64,000 nucleotides of DNA, from NCBI RefSeq assembly GCF_001552415.1, contig NZ_BCRD01000005.1:186001-250000 (forward strand), written 5' to 3'. How positions within the stretch are numbered: position 1 is the stretch's first letter; each line of letters begins with the position of its first letter. The position numbers and the translations under genes were made by a program. Of this stretch, positions 34,129-43,476 are shown piece by piece. The notes beneath the pieces were generated by a model. That model did not search any database, had not been told where the DNA came from, and was given only the letters and a program-made list of their open reading frames with translations. The stretch is from Corynebacterium xerosis NBRC 16721 = ATCC 373 (lineage in GTDB: Bacteria > Actinomycetota > Actinomycetes > Mycobacteriales > Mycobacteriaceae).

Positions 34129-35612
34129 TTCTGAACCGCGGCCGAGCCACCGTCGTCGGTGCGCACGGTCATCGGGTCGGAGCCGTCCCAGCATTCGATG
34201 TTCTCGTGCCCGCGGATCCCGGGGATGTCGTCGCGGTGGTACACGGGGTTGAGGCCCTTGGACTTCTGCGCCGCATAGTTGCCCAGCAACGCCACGGCCA
34301 CGCCGCCCAGCGGCAGGATCGCCGCGATGTTGATGGTGGCCATCAGCGCCGAGAACACGTCCGCCAGCGCCCACACCAGCGGCACCGAACCGATCGCGCC
34401 ACCCAGGACGCACAGCATGATCAGGGCGCGCACGCCGTTGAGCAGAGCCTTGCTGTCGTTGAGGAACGGGATGTTCGCCTCGGCGTAGTAGTAGTTGCCG
34501 ACGATCGAGGAAAACGCCAGGAAGAAGATGATCACGGTGATCGCGTGGATCGCCCAGCCGCCGATCTGCGCCGCCAGCGCCGCCTGCGTCAGCGCCGTGC
34601 CCTCCGCGCCGGTGCCGTACTCGGGATTGGACAGCAGGATGATCACGGCGGTGACGGTGCAGACGATGATGGTGTCGAAGTAGACGCCCAGGGTCTGGAT
34701 CAGGCCCTGCTTGCACGGGTGCGACACCGACGACGTCGCCGCCGCGTTCGGGGTCGAGCCCATGCCGGCCTCGTTGGAGAACAGGCCGCGGCGGACGCCC
34801 TGCATGATCGCGGTGCCGACCGCGGCGCCGGCGATCTCTCGGATGCCCAGGGCGTGCTCGACGATGAGCGCGAGCATCGACGGGACTTCGCGCCAGTTGA
34901 TGGCCAGCACGATGATGCCCAGCAGGATGTAGGCGATGGCCATGACCGGGACGATGACCTGGGTGACCTTCGAGATGCGCTGGATGCCGCCGAAGATGAT
35001 CAGGCCGGTGGCCGCGGCGAGCACCAGGCCGATGATGGTCTTCATGCTCAGCGAGTCGTTGCCCGTGGACTCGGCCACGGCGGCGGTGATGGAGTTCGAC
35101 TGCACGGCGTTGAACACGAAGCCGTAGGTGACGGTGATCGCCAGCGCGAACAGGATGGCCAGCCAGCGCCACTTTTCGCCGAGGCCGCGGGTGATGTAGT
35201 ACGCCGGGCCGCCGCGGTAGGAGTCCTTGTCCTTGACCTTGTACAGCTGGGCCAGGGTCGACTCCACGAAGCTGGTCGCGCCGCCGATGATGGCCAGCAA
35301 CCACATCCAGAACACCGCGCCCGGGCCGCCCGTGGAGATGGCCACCGCCACGCCGGCGACGTTGCCGGTGCCCACGCGCGATGCGGCCGAAATGGTGAAC
35401 GCCTTGAAGCTGGAGATGCCCTTGACGCCCTCCGAAATGTCGGAGGGCCTCTCGGTTATCGACCGGAACATCTCCGGCAGATAGCGGATCTGCACCAGGA
35501 TCGTCCTGGCGCAGAAGTACAGGCCCGTCGCCACGAGCAGGGCGATCATGAACAGCCAGTATTTGTCGTTCCAGGCCGTTACGGCGCTAGTCGCGCTCTC
35601 CATCCACGTCAT
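34125..35612 (-). CDS. Sodium:alanine (or glycine) symporter, AGCS family
   Basis: A 495-residue transporter with about eleven helices that imports alanine or glycine with sodium. Family motifs are [20 protein letters not shown] followed by [18 protein letters not shown], and [20 protein letters not shown]. It starts [20 protein letters not shown] and has a C-terminal extension ([20 protein letters not shown]) beyond the last helix. The start overlaps the stop of the GT87 gene (ATGA) and the stop overlaps the acyP start (GTGA), so it is embedded in the mutM-smc transcription unit, a place it does not have in mycobacteria. Confidence 0.92.
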   Translation of the reverse strand: MTWMESATSAVTAWNDKYWLFMIALLVATGLYFCARTILVQIRYLPEMFRSITERPSDISEGVKGISSFKAFTISAASRVGTGNVAGVAVAISTGGPGAVFWMWLLAIIGGATSFVESTLAQLYKVKDKDSYRGGPAYYITRGLGEKWRWLAILFALAITVTYGFVFNAVQSNSITAAVAESTGNDSLSMKTIIGLVLAAATGLIIFGGIQRISKVTQVIVPVMAIAYILLGIIVLAINWREVPSMLALIVEHALGIREIAGAAVGTAIMQGVRRGLFSNEAGMGSTPNAAATSSVSHPCKQGLIQTLGVYFDTIIVCTVTAVIILLSNPEYGTGAEGTALTQAALAAQIGGWAIHAITVIIFFLAFSSIVGNYYYAEANIPFLNDSKALLNGVRALIMLCVLGGAIGSVPLVWALADVFSALMATINIAAILPLGGVAVALLGNYAAQKSKGLNPVYHRDDIPGIRGHENIECWDGSDPMTVRTDDGGSAAVQK

Positions 35613-36859
35613 GCGTTAGACATTAGACCCGTCTGAGCCTTCGGTAAACGCTTGGACAGGAACCACAGCATCACCAAAGCGGCGACCGCCCACCACAGGT
35701 AGGAATTGCCGAACACGTGCCAGAAGACGCTCCAGTCCAGTTCCCGGCCTTGTTCCGCCGGAGCCAGCGCCTGTGGCTCCAGCGCAAAGCAGACCAGGCC
35801 CGAGAACACGAAGAACCAGGCGAGTCCGTTGCCGGCGCCATCGGAACGCAGGGCGAGCGCGGCCACCGCCACCACCATCACCGGCACCCACACCCAGTGG
35901 TGGGACCAGGACACGGGGGACGCGAGCAGGCCGAACAGCGCGTTGGCGCCGACCGCGAGGAACGGGTGGCCGTCGCGAAGCAACCGGAGCATGACCACGA
36001 CCGTGACCGCCAGCGCGACCAGGACCAGCAACAGCCACAGTCCGCCGCCGGACTCTTCGGTGTGCAGGCCCAGGCGCCACAGCTCGGCGTCGATCGACTG
36101 GTTGGAGGCGTACATCGGCCCGCCGATGCGGCCGGTGTTGATCAGCGTGTCCGTCCAGTATTGGGTGGAATCGGCGGGGACGACGAGGTGGCCGAGCAAC
36201 GTCAGCGCGCCGGCCGACGCCGCGATGCGCGCGATGCCCGCCCAATCCAGGCGCAGCAGGAACCACAGGCCGAACACCGCCGGCGTGAGTTTGACGGCGA
36301 TGGCCGCGCCCGTGAGCAGGCCCCGGTACTTCGGCGGCACCACCAGCACGTCGATGGCCACCAGCGCCATGAGCATCACGTTGACCTGGCCGAAGGACAG
36401 GGTCGTGTGCACCGGCCCGAACCACAGCAGGGCGGTGGTCAACGCCAGTGCCAGCCATCCGGCGTCGGTGGGCGCCAGGCCGCCCAGCTTCACGACGACG
36501 ACCTTCAGCACGTACCACAGCGCAACGATGGTCACCGCCGTGACCAGGACGAACGTCAACTGCAACGGGATCAGCGCCAGCGGCGCGAACAGCACCGCGG
36601 CGACGGGCGGATACGTGAACGGCAGCCAGATGTCGATGGACGTCGGGAACGCGCCGTCGTACAGCGGCAGCCCATCGAGCAAGCGCCGGCCGCCGACCGC
36701 GTAGACGTCGGCGTCGAGGAGGTAACGCGCGTTGCCCGAAAAGTCGATGAGCTTCGTCGCCGCCAGCGCCACGAAGGCCACGACGATGGCGATGCGCGCC
36801 CAGGTGGTGCGCAGAATGCCCGCCGCGGGAGTCCGGGTGCGGGAGGTGGCGGTCGTCAT
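35609..36859 (-). CDS. GT87-family polyprenol-phosphate-mannose-dependent glycosyltransferase
   Basis: A 416-residue integral membrane glycosyltransferase of the GT-C fold, with about ten helices. The first loop carries LLDADVYAVGGRRLLDG with the conserved Asp of GT87 enzymes, followed by LPFTYPPVAAVLFAPLALIP; WFGPVHTTLSFGQVNVMLMA and GAAIAVKLTPAVFGLWFLLR are further family segments. Such enzymes (PimE, MptC types) add mannose or arabinose from a decaprenyl-phosphate donor to lipomannan, PIMs or arabinan on the outer face of the membrane. The ATG overlaps the mutM stop and has AAGGA ahead of it. Which glycan it builds is not decided. Confidence 0.83.
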   Translation of the reverse strand: MTTATSRTRTPAAGILRTTWARIAIVVAFVALAATKLIDFSGNARYLLDADVYAVGGRRLLDGLPLYDGAFPTSIDIWLPFTYPPVAAVLFAPLALIPLQLTFVLVTAVTIVALWYVLKVVVVKLGGLAPTDAGWLALALTTALLWFGPVHTTLSFGQVNVMLMALVAIDVLVVPPKYRGLLTGAAIAVKLTPAVFGLWFLLRLDWAGIARIAASAGALTLLGHLVVPADSTQYWTDTLINTGRIGGPMYASNQSIDAELWRLGLHTEESGGGLWLLLVLVALAVTVVVMLRLLRDGHPFLAVGANALFGLLASPVSWSHHWVWVPVMVVAVAALALRSDGAGNGLAWFFVFSGLVCFALEPQALAPAEQGRELDWSVFWHVFGNSYLWWAVAALVMLWFLSKRLPKAQTGLMSNA

Positions 36860-37719
36860 GGGGTCCTTCGGGGTAGGCGCTGGCAGCGCGGGCAGTGATA
36901 GCTGGAACGGTTCATGAAAGTCGAGCGGATGATGGGGGTGCCGCAGCGGCGGCACGGCCGGCCCTCCCGGCCGTACGCCTCCAGGTCGCGGGCGAAATAG
37001 CCGGACTCCCCGTTGACGTTGACGTACAACGCGTCGAAGCTGGTGCCGCCGACGGCGATCGCCCGGCCCATCACCTCGCGGCCGGCGCGCAGGAGCTTGG
37101 CCAACGTCCGCACCGACAGCTCATCGGCCGGTGTTTCGCCGTGGACGCGTGCGGCCCACAGCATCTCGTCGGCGTAGATGTTGCCGATGCCCGACACGAC
37201 TTCCTGGTTGAGCAGCACCCGCTTTATGCCGCTGGTGCGGCGGCGGATGGCGTGCGCCAGGTTCACCGGGTCGACCGCCGGGTCCATGAGGTCGCGGGCG
37301 ATGTGAGCGGCCGGCTCCGGTACGCCGTCGCCGCCCGCCCCGCAGGCCCACACCCACCCGAAGGTGCGCTGGTCGCGGAACTGCAGCGTAAGGCCGTCAC
37401 CATCGGTCCCCTCCAATTCGAGGACCGCGCGCACGTGCGGCGACGGCGGCGATTCCGGGCCGGGGACGACCAGCTGGCCGCTCATGCCCAGGTGGATGAG
37501 CAACGCCGACTCGTCGTCGAGCGACAGCCACAGGAACTTGCCCCGCCGGCCGGTGCCCGTGATCGTGCGGTCGATCAGGCGTCCGGCGAACTCCCTCTCC
37601 CCGCCCGGCTGGCGGCGCACCGCGCGGTCGCGCAGCACCCGCGCACCAGTGATGCGCCTGCCTCGGACGTGCGGATCGAGGCCCAGGCGGATGGTCTCGA
37701 CCTCGGGGAGTTCCGGCAC
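36856..37719 (-). CDS. mutM: Formamidopyrimidine-DNA glycosylase (Fpg)
   Basis: This base-excision repair enzyme removes 8-oxoguanine and formamidopyrimidines and nicks the strand. The 287-residue product starts PELPEVETIRLGL after the initiator (catalytic Pro2 and Glu3); the GTG start at 37719 is fixed by this required N-terminus. Also seen are the catalytic Lys region LLIHLGMSGQL, the helix-two-turn-helix NQEVVSGIGNIYADEMLW, and the C-terminal zinc finger CRRCGTPIIRS-x8-YHCPRCQ. GGGGGA precedes the start, 8 bases after the rnc stop. Confidence 0.97.
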   Translation of the reverse strand: MPELPEVETIRLGLDPHVRGRRITGARVLRDRAVRRQPGGEREFAGRLIDRTITGTGRRGKFLWLSLDDESALLIHLGMSGQLVVPGPESPPSPHVRAVLELEGTDGDGLTLQFRDQRTFGWVWACGAGGDGVPEPAAHIARDLMDPAVDPVNLAHAIRRRTSGIKRVLLNQEVVSGIGNIYADEMLWAARVHGETPADELSVRTLAKLLRAGREVMGRAIAVGGTSFDALYVNVNGESGYFARDLEAYGREGRPCRRCGTPIIRSTFMNRSSYHCPRCQRLPRRTP

Positions 37720-37727
37720 CCGTCCCC

Positions 37728-38456
37728 CTAGGCCAGCGCCGCGTGCGCCTGCTCGGCGGCGAGCATCTCGGCTTCCTTCTTCGTCGCGCCCGTGCCGGTG
37801 CCGCGGACGACGCCGTCGACGAACAACTCGACGGAGTAGGTCCGGGCGTGGTCGGGGCCCTCGGAAGTGACCGCGTACTCGGCGGCCGGAAGCGACTTCG
37901 CGGATAGACGCTCCTGGAGCAGCGTCTTCCAGTCGCGGCCACGGGACTGCGTGGGGGCCTCGTCGATCATCTCGTCGAACAGGCGAAGGACGGTGGCCTT
38001 GGAGATTTCGAAACCATGCTGCAGGTAGATGGCGCCCAGCAGCGCCTCGACGGTGTCGGCGAGGATCGAGTGCTTGTCCGCGCCGCCGGTGGCCTTCTCC
38101 CCCCGGCCCAACAGGATGTGCGGGCCCAGCTCGATGGAACGGGCCAGGTCGGCCAGCGCGTACATGTTGACCACGCCGGCGCGCATCTTCGAGATGTCCT
38201 GCTCGGCGCGATCCGGGAACCGGCGGTACAGCTCCTCCGCCACGCACATGCCCAGCACCGCGTCGCCGAGGAACTCCAGGCGCTCGTTGTTGGTCAGGTT
38301 GCCGTTCTCGTTGGCGAAGCTGCGGTGCGTCAGCGCCAGGCGCAGACCATCGTCGTCGAGCTCGACGCCGAGGCGCTCCAGCAGCGGCGCGTGATCGACC
38401 GAGGTGAACGCGGCCTGGCGCGCCGCTTCACCGCTGAGCCGCCGCTTACGGCTCAC
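37728..38456 (-). CDS. rnc: Ribonuclease III
   Basis: RNase III cleaves double-stranded RNA in rRNA precursors and some mRNAs. The 242-residue product has the signature NNERLEFLGDAVLGMCVAEE with the catalytic acids, the second acidic site HSILADTVEALLGAIYLQHG and a C-terminal dsRNA-binding domain (DWKTLLQERL ... GTGTGATKKEAEMLAAEQAH). The GTG start at 38456 overlaps the DUF177 stop (GTGA); no rpmF lies between them, as also in mycobacteria. Confidence 0.97.
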   Translation of the reverse strand: MSRKRRLSGEAARQAAFTSVDHAPLLERLGVELDDDGLRLALTHRSFANENGNLTNNERLEFLGDAVLGMCVAEELYRRFPDRAEQDISKMRAGVVNMYALADLARSIELGPHILLGRGEKATGGADKHSILADTVEALLGAIYLQHGFEISKATVLRLFDEMIDEAPTQSRGRDWKTLLQERLSAKSLPAAEYAVTSEGPDHARTYSVELFVDGVVRGTGTGATKKEAEMLAAEQAHAALA

Positions 38457-39037
38457 TTGTCGCCCTCGGCACCGGTGGAGCCGGCACCGCCCAGGTCGCC
38501 GAACTTCTCGGCCAGGCCCGCCCACCGCGGATCCGGGGCGTCCTCCTGCTCGCCGGACACGCCGTCGGGTTCCGGCACGCCGGTGTCCTCCGCGTGGCAA
38601 TCGCGCTTTTCGACGGTCTCGCACGACGGATTGAACGGCAGGGCCAGCACGGCCTCGTCGATCACGGCCTGCGTGATGTCCGCCAGATCGCCCACCAGCC
38701 CCGGCACCTCGTCGGCCACGTCATCGTCGACGTCGCCGGTGACGAAACCCTCGCCGGCCGAAAACACGGTGGACACGTGGATGTCCAGGTCCCCGGCGAG
38801 GTCGCCGAGGCAACGGACGCACTGGCCGGACAGCGGGGCGCGGACGTCGGCGTCGATGAGGACGCCACCGCCCAGGGGCGTCACGATGCCATCGAGCTGC
38901 ACCTCGGCCCCCTCCTCGACCGCGATCATCTCGGCGCCGATGCGCTCGGGGGTCTCGCCGACACGGGAAAAGGGCTCGGGCGCGCCTTCGCGCAGCACCC
39001 GGCCCACGTCAAACACGAAAGGGGAAGCGGCATTCAT
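38453..39037 (-). CDS. YceD / DUF177 family protein
   Basis: A 194-residue acidic protein of the YceD (DUF177) family, which is linked to 23S rRNA or ribosome maturation in other organisms. The core is LSGQCVRCLGDLAGDLDIHV with the paired Cys, and ADITQAVIDEAVLALPFNPS. The Asp/Gly-rich end (DTGVPEPDGVSGEQEDAPDP) is variable. The ATG at 39037 lies nine bases after a TAGGAT -10 box on the minus strand, so its message is probably leaderless or nearly so. It overlaps rnc by four bases. Confidence 0.88.
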   Translation of the reverse strand: MNAASPFVFDVGRVLREGAPEPFSRVGETPERIGAEMIAVEEGAEVQLDGIVTPLGGGVLIDADVRAPLSGQCVRCLGDLAGDLDIHVSTVFSAGEGFVTGDVDDDVADEVPGLVGDLADITQAVIDEAVLALPFNPSCETVEKRDCHAEDTGVPEPDGVSGEQEDAPDPRWAGLAEKFGDLGGAGSTGAEGDK

Positions 39038-39087
39038 AATGCGGTCATCCTACCTCCCCCGCCGGTTTCCCTCTCCGGCGCGTCGGG

Positions 39088-39873
39088 TCAGCGTCGGTAG
39101 TCCCCGCCACGCTCGCCGCGGTCGTACTGGCGGTCGGATCCGAGGTCGCTGCGGTCGCCACGGTCATCGCGGTCACCGCCGGCCCCCGACGCCCCGGCTC
39201 CCTTGCGCAGCGCCGAACGGTCGCGGCCGACCGAACGCAGGGTCTCGGACAGCGCCGACTCGAACTCGGCCAGCTTGTTGTCCACGTACACGTCGCACTC
39301 GCCGCGCAGGCGCTTGGAATCCGCGTAGGCGGACTCCACGACCCGGCGGGCCTCCTCGTTCGCCTCGTGCACGACCGTGGACTCGGACACCAAGCGCTGC
39401 TGCTCGGCGAGACCGTCCTGCACGGAGCGGTCGTAGGCCGCGTTGCCCGACGCGACGAGGCGGTCGGCCTCGGACGCGGCGCGCTCGGTGACCTGGTGGT
39501 ACTCGCGATCGGCGTCCTCGCGGCGGCGGTCGGCGTCGTTCTGTGCCTCCGCGACCGTGGCGTGGGCGCGGTTCTCCGCGTCCTCCACCATGCGGCGGGA
39601 GCGGTCCTCGGCCTCGTCCATGATCCGGCGGGCCTCTTCCTCGGCCGCGGCGATCGACTCGGCGGCGGTGGCCTCCGCGTCGCTGACGATCATGTCGCGC
39701 TGATCGAGGACGTCCTGCGCATCATCGAGCTCGGCGGGAAACGCGTTGCGCAATTCGTCGAGAAGCACCAGCACGTCGCGGCGCGGCACCATGCAGTTCG
39801 CCGTCATCGGGACGCCATAGGCTTCCTCGACGGTCTGGACAAGTTCATCGAGGGTTTCAAAGACGCGGTACAT
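39088..39873 (-). CDS. sepIVA: SepIVA-like septal coiled-coil protein (DivIVA family)
   Basis: A 261-residue cytoplasmic coiled-coil protein. After MYRVFETLDELVQTVEEAYG the sequence is almost all charged heptads rich in Ala, Glu and Arg (residues 50-215), then a disordered tail of Arg, Asp and Gly. By position (next to DUF177, rnc, mutM and smc) and by its N-terminus it matches Rv2927c of mycobacteria, SepIVA, a DivIVA-domain protein needed for septation. It is one of several DivIVA-like proteins expected in this order; it is not Wag31, which lies beside the dcw cluster. The assignment rests on synteny and coiled-coil character. Confidence 0.82.
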   Translation of the reverse strand: MYRVFETLDELVQTVEEAYGVPMTANCMVPRRDVLVLLDELRNAFPAELDDAQDVLDQRDMIVSDAEATAAESIAAAEEEARRIMDEAEDRSRRMVEDAENRAHATVAEAQNDADRRREDADREYHQVTERAASEADRLVASGNAAYDRSVQDGLAEQQRLVSESTVVHEANEEARRVVESAYADSKRLRGECDVYVDNKLAEFESALSETLRSVGRDRSALRKGAGASGAGGDRDDRGDRSDLGSDRQYDRGERGGDYRR

Positions 39874-39947
39874 GGTCCCGAGATTACGCGACGACCTGCA
39901 TGTTCGCGGTGATTGCAGGCCACGGCGTTTTGCGGCCGCCCAGACGG

Positions 39948-40421
39948 CTACGTCAGGCGCGCGCGCAGGGCCGCCTGCACCGGATCCGGCACCAGGCCCT
40001 CCACCGATCCGCCGTAGCGGACGACTTCCTTCATCAGCGTCGAAGAGACGTGGCCGTACTTCGGGTCGGCCTCGATGAACAGGGTGTCGACGCCGGACAT
40101 CCGGCGGTTCATCTGCGCCATGGGGACCTCGTACTCGTAGTCCATTGCCGAACGCAGGCCCTTGACCAGGGTCTTGATGCCGTGCTCCGTGGTGTAGTCG
40201 ACCAACAGCTCCGACCAGGAATCCACCCGGACGTTGTCGAGGTGCCCGGTGCACTCCTCGATCAGGCGCATGCGCTCCTCCGGGGTGAACATCCCGGACT
40301 TGTTCGGGTTGTGGGTGACCAGCACGGTCACCTCGTCGAAAAGCTCCGCGGTGCGCTGGATGACGTCGAGATGGCCACTGGTCAACGGGTCGTAGGAACC
40401 GGGACAGCAAGCATGGGTCAT
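39948..40421 (-). CDS. coaD: Phosphopantetheine adenylyltransferase
   Basis: CoaD makes dephospho-CoA from 4'-phosphopantetheine and ATP. The 157-residue product has the nucleotidyltransferase motif CPGSYDPLTSGHLDVIQRTA (T-x-GH), KGLRSAMDYEYEVPMAQMNR and the C-terminal SSTLMKEVVRYGGSVEGLVP. The ATG overlaps the rsmD stop by four bases; coaD and rsmD are neighbours in most bacteria. Confidence 0.97.
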   Translation of the reverse strand: MTHACCPGSYDPLTSGHLDVIQRTAELFDEVTVLVTHNPNKSGMFTPEERMRLIEECTGHLDNVRVDSWSELLVDYTTEHGIKTLVKGLRSAMDYEYEVPMAQMNRRMSGVDTLFIEADPKYGHVSSTLMKEVVRYGGSVEGLVPDPVQAALRARLT

Positions 40422-40996
40422 TCGTCTTCCCCTCGTCGGTAGATCGCCGTGTCGAAACGGGCCAAACCGTGGATGCGGCGCTTGAGCTTCTGCTCCAGGA
40501 TGCCGTATCCCTCGGGCCAGACGGTTTCGTCGTCGGCGGAATGCCTCTCGACGGTGACCACCGCCCCGTCCTTCAGCGCCGGCCGCAGGGCCTCGAGCAT
40601 CTCGGTGACCGCCTCGCCCGCCAACTCGTACGGCGGATCGGCGATGACGCGGTCGAAGTGGTCCTCCGGCGCGCCGGCCAGGTAGGTCGACGCCTTCATC
40701 TCGGCGAGCAGCACCCGCGGGTGCCCCACGGTGCCGATGTTCGTCCGGATCGCCCTGGCCGCCGCCGCGGAACTCTCCACCAGGACGACCTCGTCGGCGC
40801 CGCGCGACGCAGCCTCCAGGCCCAACGCCCCGGAACCGGCGAAAAGATCGAGCACCGTCATGCCCTCGATGCCGAACCGCGACGACCACGACGAGAAGAT
40901 CGCCTCGCGCGCGCGGTCCGTCGTCGGCCGCGTCGCCTCGCCCTTCGGCGCGACGAGCCTGCGTCCCCGGGCCACCCCGGCGATGATGCGCGTCAT
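40418..40996 (-). CDS. rsmD: 16S rRNA (guanine966-N2)-methyltransferase
   Basis: RsmD methylates G966 in helix 31 of 16S rRNA. The 192-residue Rossmann-fold enzyme starts MTRIIAGVARGRRLVAPKGE, with SAM motif VLDLFAGSGALGLEAASRGA and the catalytic DPPYEL. Its ATG overlaps the stop of the upstream biotinyl-like gene, and its own stop overlaps coaD; the three form one translationally coupled set. Confidence 0.95.
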   Translation of the reverse strand: MTRIIAGVARGRRLVAPKGEATRPTTDRAREAIFSSWSSRFGIEGMTVLDLFAGSGALGLEAASRGADEVVLVESSAAAARAIRTNIGTVGHPRVLLAEMKASTYLAGAPEDHFDRVIADPPYELAGEAVTEMLEALRPALKDGAVVTVERHSADDETVWPEGYGILEQKLKRRIHGLARFDTAIYRRGEDE

Positions 40997-41271
40997 CGGC
41001 CCGCCTCCCGCGCGTCCGCGGCCGCCGAACCGTGCGGCGCCAACAACAGCAGCGGGTCGCCGCCGGAAACGTCGGAGAAGTCCTCGACCAGGATCTTCGC
41101 CACGGTCGCCGGGCACGGCGCCTGCACGGGCGCCTCCAGCTTCACGGCCTCGACCACCGCGACGGGCAGCCCCGTGGTCACGTCATCGCCCTCGGCGACC
41201 TGCAGCCGCGCCACTCCCGCGAAGGGGGCGCACACGACCACGGCGCCGTTGTCACCGTTCGTTTCGCTCAT
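40993..41271 (-). CDS. Biotin/lipoyl-attachment domain protein with EAVKLE motif
   Basis: A 92-residue protein made of one biotinyl/lipoyl domain. The hairpin with the candidate modified lysine is VVEAVKLEAPVQAP (Lys44). Biotin carriers normally read EAMKM or EAMKL, so Met is replaced by Val next to the lysine. The flanking strands (VCAPFAGVARLQVAEGDDV and TVAKILVEDFSDVSGGDPLL) keep the usual Gly and Val turns. No carboxylase genes adjoin. It lies between recG and rsmD, overlapping the latter. It may be a free carrier for an acyl-CoA carboxylase complex or an unmodified relative. Confidence 0.78.
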   Translation of the reverse strand: MSETNGDNGAVVVCAPFAGVARLQVAEGDDVTTGLPVAVVEAVKLEAPVQAPCPATVAKILVEDFSDVSGGDPLLLLAPHGSAAADAREAGR

Positions 41272-41304
41272 GGCCCCGAGTCTACGGGCGGCGCCCGGCG
41301 CGGC

Positions 41305-43464
41305 TCAGGTGCGGTCCAGGAATCCCGCTTCCTCATCGGTGATGTCGTAGGTCAGGGCCCGGGACTCCTCTGGGCGCGTCGCCACCAGATGCGCCGCGTC
41401 GGCGCGGGCGCGCTCGATGATCCGCCGATCGTCGCCGAGGTTCAGCAGCCCCAGCCCGGCGGTCAGCCCCGACTGGCCCTCGCCGAGCACGTCGCCGTGC
41501 TTGCGGGTGCGCACGTCGATCTCGGCGAGCTCGAAGCCATCGTTCGTCCCGGCGATCGCATCCAGCCGCGCGCGCTCCGGGGTGCCCGGCCACGTCTCGG
41601 TGCACAGGAAGCACGTCCCCGCCAGGTCACCGCGGCCGATGCGTCCGCGCAGCTGATGCAGCTGGGAGACGCCGTAGCTCTCGGCGCGGCGGATCATCAT
41701 CACGGTCGCCTCGGGCACGTTGACGCCGACTTCGATGACCGTCGTGGACACCAGCACCGACGTGCGCCCCGCGACGAAATCGGCCATCGCACCGGCCTTC
41801 TCCTCCGCCGACATTTGCCCGTGCAGGAAACCGACGGCGACCCCGGGCAGGTTGCGGCGGGCCAGGTCGAAGTTGTCCTCGACGGTTTCGCCCTCGCCCA
41901 TGATCCGCGGCGACACGACGAACGCGCGGTGCCCGGCGTCGGCCTCCTCCCGGATGACCTCCCAGGCCCGTTCCTCCCACCTCGGCTTCTCCACGGTGGG
42001 CACCACGATCGACGCCACCTTCTGCCGCTCCCCCGGCATCTCGCGCAGTTCCGAGACGTCGAGGTCGCCGAAGACGGTCATGGCCATGGTGCGCGGGATG
42101 GGCGTCGCCGTCATCACCAGCACATGCGGGGTCATGCCGTCGCGCCCGCGCTCGCGCAGGAGGTCGCGCTGCCGCACGCCGAACCGGTGCTGCTCGTCGA
42201 TGACCACCAGCCCCAGGTCGAAGAACTCCACGCCCTCGCTCAGCAGCGCATGCGTGCCCACCACGATCCCAGCCACGCCGGACACCGCATCCAGCAGCGC
42301 CTGGCGCTTCTCGCCCACGGACATCGAACCCGTCAGCAACGTCACGTGGACGTCGAGGCCGGCGTCGTCGAGCAAATCCCGGATGGTGCGCGCATGCTGC
42401 GCCGCCAGGACCTCGGTGGGCGCGAGCAGGACGGACTGCCGGCCGGCGTCGACGACCTGCAGCATCCCCAGCAACGCCACGACCGTCTTGCCGGAACCGA
42501 CTTCGCCCTGCAGCAACCGGTTCATGGGCGCACCCCCGGACAGATCGGCGGACAGGTCGCGCAGCACGGAACGCTGGCCGCCGGTCAGCTCGAAGGGCAG
42601 CGACGCCGTCAGCCGATCGGACAGCCCCGCCGGAGTCGGGGGGCACTGCGGCGCAACCCGTTCCGCGTTGCCGGCACGGCGCAGGGCCAGCGCGAGCTGG
42701 AGTTCCAGCGCCTCGTCGTACTTGAGCCGGTCGAGGGCCAGGGCCGGGCCATCGGCGCCGGGGAAATGCGCCTCGCGCAGGGCGACGTCGAACGTCGGCA
42801 GGTGCGACGGAAACTGCGGCAGCGGTTCCTTCTGCTTCGGCAGCCACGTCAGCACCCGCCGCACGTACAGCGCCATGAGGATCCCCGACAGCCCCTTGCG
42901 CCCCCGGTGGATGGGCAGATACGGCCGCGCCAGCAGCCCGCGCAGCTCCGCCATGCCGTCGGCGCCGTCGATGAGCTTCTTCAACTTGCCCGTCGCCGCG
43001 CCCGGCTGCCCGTCGGCCCCGATTACCAGGACGTCGGCATTGTTCAGCTGCGGCTGATTCCGGAACTCGCCGAGCGTGCCCAGCACCAGCAGCCGCGTGC
43101 CCGGGTACAGGACGTTGGCCAGCCACGGCTGCCCGAAGATCGGCATCGGCAGCTGCCGCACGCCATCGGTGACCGTGACGGTGACCGGGTACCTGCGCTT
43201 TTCCTTCGCAGGAACGGAAGGGTCGTCCAGGACGTCCGGCTTGACGACGCCCACCACTTCCACGACCGCCGTGATCGATTCCCCCACCTGCCCGTAATCG
43301 ACGTTGAGGCTGTGGCCCTGGGCGGCGTAGCGCTGGGGCAGGCGGGTCAGCAGCCCGCCGACGGTGGTGACGCCGTGGGCCTCCTTGAGCTTCTTCGCCG
43401 CCGCGGCGCCGAGGATCCCCTGCAACGGCGTCATTGCCGTCGGCGTGGCCAACCACCCCAGCAT
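41305..43464 (-). CDS. recG: ATP-dependent DNA helicase RecG
   Basis: RecG remodels stalled replication forks and Holliday junctions. The 719-residue product has an N-terminal wedge domain with OB fold (TPLQGILGAAAAKKLKEAHG; PVTVTVTDGVRQLPMPIFGQ) and the superfamily-2 helicase motifs: Walker A GEVGSGKTVVALLGML, motif II VIDEQHRFGVRQR, motif III MTATPIPRTMAM, motif VI HQLRGRIGRGDLAGTC. It ends LTYDITDEEAGFLDRT. The stop of the DAK2 gene is 12 bases upstream of its start, so they are probably one transcript. Confidence 0.96.
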   Translation of the reverse strand: MLGWLATPTAMTPLQGILGAAAAKKLKEAHGVTTVGGLLTRLPQRYAAQGHSLNVDYGQVGESITAVVEVVGVVKPDVLDDPSVPAKEKRRYPVTVTVTDGVRQLPMPIFGQPWLANVLYPGTRLLVLGTLGEFRNQPQLNNADVLVIGADGQPGAATGKLKKLIDGADGMAELRGLLARPYLPIHRGRKGLSGILMALYVRRVLTWLPKQKEPLPQFPSHLPTFDVALREAHFPGADGPALALDRLKYDEALELQLALALRRAGNAERVAPQCPPTPAGLSDRLTASLPFELTGGQRSVLRDLSADLSGGAPMNRLLQGEVGSGKTVVALLGMLQVVDAGRQSVLLAPTEVLAAQHARTIRDLLDDAGLDVHVTLLTGSMSVGEKRQALLDAVSGVAGIVVGTHALLSEGVEFFDLGLVVIDEQHRFGVRQRDLLRERGRDGMTPHVLVMTATPIPRTMAMTVFGDLDVSELREMPGERQKVASIVVPTVEKPRWEERAWEVIREEADAGHRAFVVSPRIMGEGETVEDNFDLARRNLPGVAVGFLHGQMSAEEKAGAMADFVAGRTSVLVSTTVIEVGVNVPEATVMMIRRAESYGVSQLHQLRGRIGRGDLAGTCFLCTETWPGTPERARLDAIAGTNDGFELAEIDVRTRKHGDVLGEGQSGLTAGLGLLNLGDDRRIIERARADAAHLVATRPEESRALTYDITDEEAGFLDRT

Positions 43465-43476
43465 CGCCGCGCCCCG

